From contig JACCXQ010000091.1 in the NCBI GenBank assembly GCA_013696945.1, positions 1-17,922 of the forward strand: 17,922 nucleotides of DNA. The letters run 5' to 3'. The DNA is from Chloroflexota bacterium. Its GTDB lineage: Bacteria > Chloroflexota > Limnocylindria > Limnocylindrales > CSP1-4. Below are positions 13,681-17,922 of the stretch, in pieces. The position numbers were made by a program, and so were the translations under genes. The first letter of the stretch is position 1, and each line of letters opens with the position of its first letter. Under the pieces are notes generated by a model, which saw only the letters and a list, made by a program, of their open reading frames with translations, made no database searches and was not told where the DNA came from.

Positions 13681-15159
13681 ATGCCCCCCGGTCGCCGCTC
13701 GCTCCGCCCCCTGATCGCCGTCACACTCGCGATCACCGCGCTGGGGGCCGCCGGACCGGCGGTCTCGGCCGGGGACACCACCCCCTCCGTCCGATTGATC
13801 TCGCCGAGCGACTCCGTCACCATCAAGCGTTACGGCCCCAAGGCATACCTCGACCCGGGGATCCTCGTAGCCGCCGTCCGCGGGGCCTTCGATCTTCGCG
13901 TCAGCCGTCCCGACTACGGGGCGCCCATCGAGGTCTGGCAGTACGTCGACGGCAAGCCATTCCGCAAGCTGCCCGGGGACATCACCCGCGGCTTCGATGG
14001 CCTCAAGCGGTTCTTCCGGATCTCTTTGACCGACGCGGACGGCCAGGTCGTCCTCGACACATCCAAGTCCTTCTGCCCGAGCGGCCAGGACATGCGCGTC
14101 AACGCGTCGGGCCCGATGACGTCGAGCTATCCGCGGTACTGCGGATCCTTCAGCGCAGCCGGTGCGTTCGTCCTGGGCAACGTCTGGGGCATCGAGCGAG
14201 GCTGGGCCGTCCCCGCGTTCGGATGGCGCGCTCCCACCTTCGGCGGGCCCGACGGGCGCTACTCGCTGCGAGTGGCGATCACGCCGCGCTTCCGTCAGAT
14301 ACTGCGGGTCGATGCCGACGATGCCGCGGTCAGGGTGGCGGTGCGGATCAAGACAGCCGATGACCAGTGCCCCGACTGCCCTCACCCGGGTCTCGCTGAT
14401 GACGGTACGCGCGGGCCGCGTGGCTTCGCTGCCGACCAGCCCGTTCGCGGCCCATCGGGAGTGGCACCCAACGCGGTGCCGCCAGCCGGCAAGCTGCCCG
14501 ATCTCGTCGCTCTGCCTGCGTTCGAGATCAGGATGAACGGCCGCGGCGCTCGCGACCGGATCGAGTTCGGCGCGAATATCTGGAACGCGGGGCCATCACC
14601 GATGCTGGTCGAAGGTTTCAGGCGCCAGAACGAGGACGTCATGGACGCCTTCCAGTACTTCTTCGACGGCGACGAGGTGCTGGGCCGACGCCGCGTCGGG
14701 ACCATGGAGTTCCACTCGGGCGGAGGCCACCGCCACTGGCACTTCCTCCAGTTCGCCCGCTATTCCCTGCTCGACGCGAATGGCGAGTCCGTCGGCGTCA
14801 GCAGGAAGCAGGCGTTCTGCCTTGCACCCACGGACGCCATCGACCTGACGGTGCCCGGTGCGGAGTGGCAGCCTGGCTCGACCGGCCTTGGCACGTCGTG
14901 CGGCGGCCCTGACGCGGTCTGGGTGCGCGAGACCCTCCAGGCCGGATGGGGCGACACGTACTACCAGGTGTCGGGCCAGTCACTCGACGTGACGAACCTG
15001 CCGAACGGCCGCTACTACGTGGCGGTCGAGGCCAATCCCACCGGGCTCCTCTACGAGTCCGACACCACCAACAACATCGAGCTGCGTGCCATCGACCTTG
15101 GTGGCACGCCGGGCGACCGGACCGTCACCGTACGGCCGTGGCACGGCATCGACGCATGA
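13681..15159 (+). CDS. Secreted lysyl oxidase-like copper amine oxidase
   Basis: 492 residues from ATG 13681, with a strong AGAGGAGG site just upstream. The Sec signal is MPPGRRSLRPL, a hydrophobic stretch, then AVSAGD near residues 31-36. Residues about 37-310 form an unassigned N-terminal region with several Cys (CPDCPH motif near 235). The C-terminal ~180 residues match the lysyl oxidase domain: the copper motif HRHWH (His350, His352, His354), SRKQAFC with Lys376, GWGDTYYQ with Tyr427, then DVTNLPNGRYYVAVEANP and LLYESDTTNN. Lys376 and Tyr427 align with the pair that forms the lysyl-tyrosylquinone cofactor in animal enzymes. It would oxidise primary amines outside the membrane; the bacterial substrate is unknown. 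Confidence 0.9.
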   Translation: MPPGRRSLRPLIAVTLAITALGAAGPAVSAGDTTPSVRLISPSDSVTIKRYGPKAYLDPGILVAAVRGAFDLRVSRPDYGAPIEVWQYVDGKPFRKLPGDITRGFDGLKRFFRISLTDADGQVVLDTSKSFCPSGQDMRVNASGPMTSSYPRYCGSFSAAGAFVLGNVWGIERGWAVPAFGWRAPTFGGPDGRYSLRVAITPRFRQILRVDADDAAVRVAVRIKTADDQCPDCPHPGLADDGTRGPRGFAADQPVRGPSGVAPNAVPPAGKLPDLVALPAFEIRMNGRGARDRIEFGANIWNAGPSPMLVEGFRRQNEDVMDAFQYFFDGDEVLGRRRVGTMEFHSGGGHRHWHFLQFARYSLLDANGESVGVSRKQAFCLAPTDAIDLTVPGAEWQPGSTGLGTSCGGPDAVWVRETLQAGWGDTYYQVSGQSLDVTNLPNGRYYVAVEANPTGLLYESDTTNNIELRAIDLGGTPGDRTVTVRPWHGIDA

Positions 15160-15162
15160 TCC

Positions 15163-15206
15163 GCTGAGCCACCACCGACCGAGCGGGCACTCGGTCGCCG
15201 CTCAGC
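15163..15206. terminator. Two-tier bidirectional hairpin terminator
   Basis: An outer stem GCTGAGC (15163-15169) / GCTCAGC (15200-15206) encloses an inner exact 8-bp stem CGACCGAG (15176-15183) / CTCGGTCG (15190-15197) with a 6-base loop. It fills the 42 bp between the convergent lysyl oxidase and J-domain genes and overlaps the stop codon of the latter. There is no T-run, as is common in GC-rich genomes. Confidence 0.65.
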
Positions 15207-16680
15207 CATCTCCGACGCGCGCTCCCGGCTCCCGGGAGCGCGCTCGGTCGTTCCTGAGCATGGCGATCGTCGCGGCCATGCCGGCGATCAGGTAGGCGGC
15301 GGCGATCACCGCGAGGCCGGCGGCGGCGATGGGTGGCGCCGGCGGAAGCAGCCCGGCGAGGACGATCAGGATCAGGAGAGGCACGGCAACAGCGATGGCA
15401 CCGACGGTCGCGATGGCACCGATCCGCGCGACCACCGGGAAGAGCACGAGAGCGGCGAGGATGGCGATCGCGGCGACGGCCTGCGCTGGTGCCAGGGCAT
15501 CGCTGCAGGCGACACCGGGTTCGCAGCCCGCAGCGATAGGGGCCGCGTAGGCCACGAATGCGGCGAGCGGGACCCAGGCGAGCGTCACCTGGGCGATGCG
15601 CGATGGGATCGAGACGGCATCCGTGCGGCGACGGCTGCGGGCCGCAGGCGGGACCGTCTGCGGCCACGCCTGCCGAGGCACGCTCGCGGACGAAGTCGGT
15701 GCACGCGGGGCGGTCCGGGGCACCGCCGTCTCGTGGTGGAAGGCCTGTCGGGGCGATGCGAACCCGCGCGGTCGAAGGATCGACTCCGTCTCGGGAGCAT
15801 GCGCAGGTGAGGACCCTGGCGCGGGCCGGCGGGCGGCTCCTGGCGGGGCGGATCCCGGCGCGGGGGCGGATCCCGGCGCGGGGGCGGATCCCGGCGCCGG
15901 TGCGGACGATGACGTCGCGCCCGCGTTCCTGGCTTCAGACTCCGCGACCTCTCGCGCTCGGGCGCCCGTCACGTACTGCGTCCCCTGCATGCGGAATGCA
16001 CCCCGACTCGGCAGGTCCCTGTCCGCCTGGCGGAAGTAGCGGCGCGCGGCGCTCGACCAGGCCGCACCGCTGGAGCGGCTGTAGACGTCGAAGCCGCCGG
16101 TGGGCGTGGCATCGGGAGTCGTGCTCGGCGGAGGGGGCTCACGCCGCGGACCGGGCGTGGCACGCGAGTCCCGGATCGGTTCTCCTCCGGTCCGGGCCTT
16201 GCCGAACGATTCCCACCACGGCACACCTTCGGCGGACCACGTGTAGGTTCGGGCGGCGGGGTCGCGCTCAGAGGTGCTCCATGGCGCGTGGGTCGGTGGC
16301 TCCTCTGGGGCCGTCCATTCCGGAGGCGCGGGTGGTGGGGCGGCGGGGCGGCGCGCGGCGCGCGGTCCTCGACGCACCCCGGCTTCGGTGTCTTCCCGCG
16401 TCCAGCGACCCGAGGCAGCGCGCGCCCCACGTGGCGAGGCGTCGCCGGCGCGGACAGGACCCGGGGCATGTCGCGCGTCCCAGTCCCGGCGGCGGCGCGG
16501 ATCGGAGAGGAGCAGGTACGCGTCCTGGACGGCGAGGAAGCGCGTCGTGTCGCCGCCCGGCGCGTCCGGATGGAAGCGCTTCGCGAGGGCGCGGTGCGCG
16601 GCCTTGACCTGGGCATCGGAGGCGGCCCGTGGCACGCCGAGGACGCGGTACGGGTCTGGTACGGGCTGCATGCTGCTCAT
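15202..16680 (-). CDS. Membrane-anchored J-domain protein
   Basis: 492 residues from ATG 16680 (ATG 16671 is an alternative). An N-terminal J domain (about 8-70) carries helix II KAAHRALAKRFHPD with the essential HPD at 37-39, then FLAVQDAYLLLSDPRRRRDWD. Such domains stimulate DnaK ATPase. There is no G/F region, zinc finger or DnaJ C-terminal domain, so this is a J-like protein, not DnaJ itself. A long disordered Pro/Ala/Arg/Ser-rich middle (about 75-370) includes APAPGS tandem repeats and a Trp/Tyr-rich patch (TYTWSAEGVPWWESFGKA). The C-terminal ~110 residues hold about four membrane helices, with a Cys pair (GCEPGVACSD) after the first. It starts 10 bp after the asparaginase stop on the same strand. 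The client is unknown. Confidence 0.85.
   Translation of the reverse strand: MSSMQPVPDPYRVLGVPRAASDAQVKAAHRALAKRFHPDAPGGDTTRFLAVQDAYLLLSDPRRRRDWDARHAPGPVRAGDASPRGARAASGRWTREDTEAGVRRGPRAARRPAAPPPAPPEWTAPEEPPTHAPWSTSERDPAARTYTWSAEGVPWWESFGKARTGGEPIRDSRATPGPRREPPPPSTTPDATPTGGFDVYSRSSGAAWSSAARRYFRQADRDLPSRGAFRMQGTQYVTGARAREVAESEARNAGATSSSAPAPGSAPAPGSAPAPGSAPPGAARRPAPGSSPAHAPETESILRPRGFASPRQAFHHETAVPRTAPRAPTSSASVPRQAWPQTVPPAARSRRRTDAVSIPSRIAQVTLAWVPLAAFVAYAAPIAAGCEPGVACSDALAPAQAVAAIAILAALVLFPVVARIGAIATVGAIAVAVPLLILIVLAGLLPPAPPIAAAGLAVIAAAYLIAGMAATIAMLRNDRARSREPGARVGDG
15849..15898 (-). repeat. 18-bp tandem repeat inside the J-domain protein gene
   Basis: The unit CGGATCCCGGCGCGGGGG (read on +) occurs at 15849-15866 and 15867-15884, with a third, partial copy to about 15898. 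On the coding strand it gives the repeated hexapeptide APAPGS. It lies in the disordered linker, is extremely GC-rich, and is likely to vary in copy number. Confidence 0.85.
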
Positions 16681-16690
16681 GCGTCGCGAC

Positions 16691-17866
16691 TCATGCGGCT
16701 GATCCGGCGCGGAAGAGCTCGGAGATGGGCGCGAGCACGAAACCGGGCACCGTCTCGGCGATCGGCACTCCTCGCGGGGAGCGGGCGATGGGCCGGTGGT
16801 GCGCGGCGAGGCTGCGGAGCTCCCGATCACCGAGCACGCCGAGCTGCACCATCGCCTCGACGGTCACGGCACGGGTCGCACGTGCGAACCCATCGCCATC
16901 CTCGATCCGGACCGCGACGCCGGCCGGCTGGCTCCCCTCGCCGCGCGCTCCCGCGAGCAGCCCGATGCCGCGAAGCCCCTCGGCACCGCCTTTTGCCACG
17001 ATGCGTCCCGATCGGGCCCGCATCAGCCGCGTGTCGAGGACCTCACCACTCCCTCCGACCATCTCGGGTGCCGCGAGCATCGCATCGCGCACGCGCGTGA
17101 GCGCTGGAGCCAGCGGCAGGCGCGCCGGGTCGGACGTCCCCTGTGGGTCGGCCAGGAAGAGGAAGGCCCGCGCGACGTCGGCCAGCGGGAAGATGTAAGT
17201 CTGGAGGCCGCAGTCGTCGACGGCCATACGCAGGCTCGACGTCGCCACGCCGAACGCCCGCGCCACGGCGTCGCGCGCCCGCTCCTGGCTCGGGTGCTCG
17301 GGTCGGTCGTAGTCCTCCAGCGACCAGCCGGCGAAGCGGCTGAGCAGGATGCTCGCCGCGTGGAAACCGGAGCACATGTGGCGGATCGGCCCGGGTGCCT
17401 CGCCATCGCGTGCAAGCCGCGCAGCGGTCGCCGCGTCGAGGGGCATGCCTTCGGCGCCACACGCGAGCAGTGACTGGCTGAGGCCGGCCCGTCTGAAGAC
17501 AGCCTGGAGGGTGCGCACATGCATGTCCTCGCCGGTGTGGGAGGCCGCCATGACGGCCAGCTCGGGCTGGCTGAGCCGCAGGTCATCGGCCGCGCCCGAC
17601 TCGATGAGTGCCGCGAGCGCGAACGGCTTGACCGCGGAACGGAGCGTCACATCCACGTCGGGGTCGCCGATGCCCTGCTCGATCCGGCCGTCGGCCGACA
17701 CCTGGACGATGTGGCCGCGGTGGCGGCTCTCGACGACGGGGCCCCGCCTCACCTCGACGAGCACCGGGGGAGGCGTCCCGCGCGACGATCGCGACGCTCG
17801 CCGGGCCGGAGCGCGACGCGGCGGTCGAGCGTTCACGGGTTTCGCTGTGGCGATCGTGTCGGACAC
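16691..17866 (-). CDS. Type II L-asparaginase, Rhizobium etli AnsA-like family
   Basis: Hydrolyses L-asparagine to aspartate and ammonia; 391 residues from GTG 17866. The first ~33 residues are a basic Arg/Pro/Ala-rich extension, then PVLVEVRRGPVVESRHRG opens the domain. The Ser-x-x-Lys pair is SAVKPF (Ser77, Lys80). Cys165 in MCSGFH and Cys219 in VDDCGLQTY align, with a constant offset of about 30, to Cys135 and Cys189 of the R. etli enzyme. The AKGGAEG motif is also kept. The family's usual CSGKH reads CSGFH here (Phe168), which removes a lysine reported near the zinc site. No ribosome-binding site is visible at the chosen start. The window ends 56 bp upstream, so the promoter may be only partly included. 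Confidence 0.9.
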   Translation of the reverse strand: MSDTIATAKPVNARPPRRAPARRASRSSRGTPPPVLVEVRRGPVVESRHRGHIVQVSADGRIEQGIGDPDVDVTLRSAVKPFALAALIESGAADDLRLSQPELAVMAASHTGEDMHVRTLQAVFRRAGLSQSLLACGAEGMPLDAATAARLARDGEAPGPIRHMCSGFHAASILLSRFAGWSLEDYDRPEHPSQERARDAVARAFGVATSSLRMAVDDCGLQTYIFPLADVARAFLFLADPQGTSDPARLPLAPALTRVRDAMLAAPEMVGGSGEVLDTRLMRARSGRIVAKGGAEGLRGIGLLAGARGEGSQPAGVAVRIEDGDGFARATRAVTVEAMVQLGVLGDRELRSLAAHHRPIARSPRGVPIAETVPGFVLAPISELFRAGSAA

Positions 17867-17922
17867 CGGCCGATGGTATCGCGGCGTGGTCCGCGGGCGG
17901 TCTGGCCGCTACGATCGTGACC

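Noticed and set aside
15558..16607. Plus-strand open frame (349 codons) opposite the J-domain gene
   Set aside because: Arg/Ala/Gly/Pro-rich composition without motifs; the J domain on the other strand explains the sequence.

Overview
This is a GC-rich bacterial chromosomal window with GTG starts used alongside ATG, short intergenic gaps and many start/stop overlaps. The gene set (lipoprotein PstS, one-membrane-segment PhoR-like kinase, bacterial lysyl oxidase, J-domain membrane protein, R. etli-type asparaginase) would fit a Chloroflexota (Limnocylindria-like) or actinobacterial genome. That placement is an inference and is only moderately supported. I see no transposase, phage gene, CRISPR array, tRNA or rRNA.

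Left part (1-6478, + strand): a phosphate-acquisition locus. The C-terminal part of an OmpR/PhoB-type regulator runs in from the left edge. It is followed by pstS, pstC, pstA, pstB and phoU, then an arsenate reductase (arsC) and a SixA-like phosphohistidine phosphatase. phoU/arsC and arsC/sixA overlap by 4 bases. A set of 11-bp-phased TTAAC-like repeats (447-486) sits between the regulator stop and pstS and looks like a PHO box. Hairpins lie in the pstS leader and between pstS and pstC. Arsenate enters through phosphate transporters, so coupling arsC to pst is logical.

Middle (6479-8592): a gene-poor 330-bp stretch, then arsR on the minus strand. Divergent to it is an unlisted 20-codon ORF encoding a peptide with six cysteines, preceded by a 12-base perfect Shine-Dalgarno. 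A 24-bp palindrome between the two genes looks like a shared ArsR operator. This arsR-operator-micropeptide module is the most interesting item in the window. A PhoR-like histidine kinase ends 3 bp from the micropeptide stop.

8593-13493: an NAD(P)-binding SDR-like protein (-), a secreted protein of a conserved but functionally unnamed family (+), a small unrecognised gene (-), a canonical OmpR-family response regulator (-), a SnoaL-like protein (-) and glutamyl-tRNA synthetase gltX (-). The last three form a compact gltX-snoaL-regulator unit. The kinase and regulator plausibly pair with each other and may control the phosphate locus.

13494-17922: a secreted lysyl oxidase-like protein (+), a strong bidirectional hairpin terminator, a membrane-tethered J-domain protein with an internal tandem repeat (-), and a type II (R. 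etli-like) L-asparaginase (-) with an unusual substitution at a zinc-site position.
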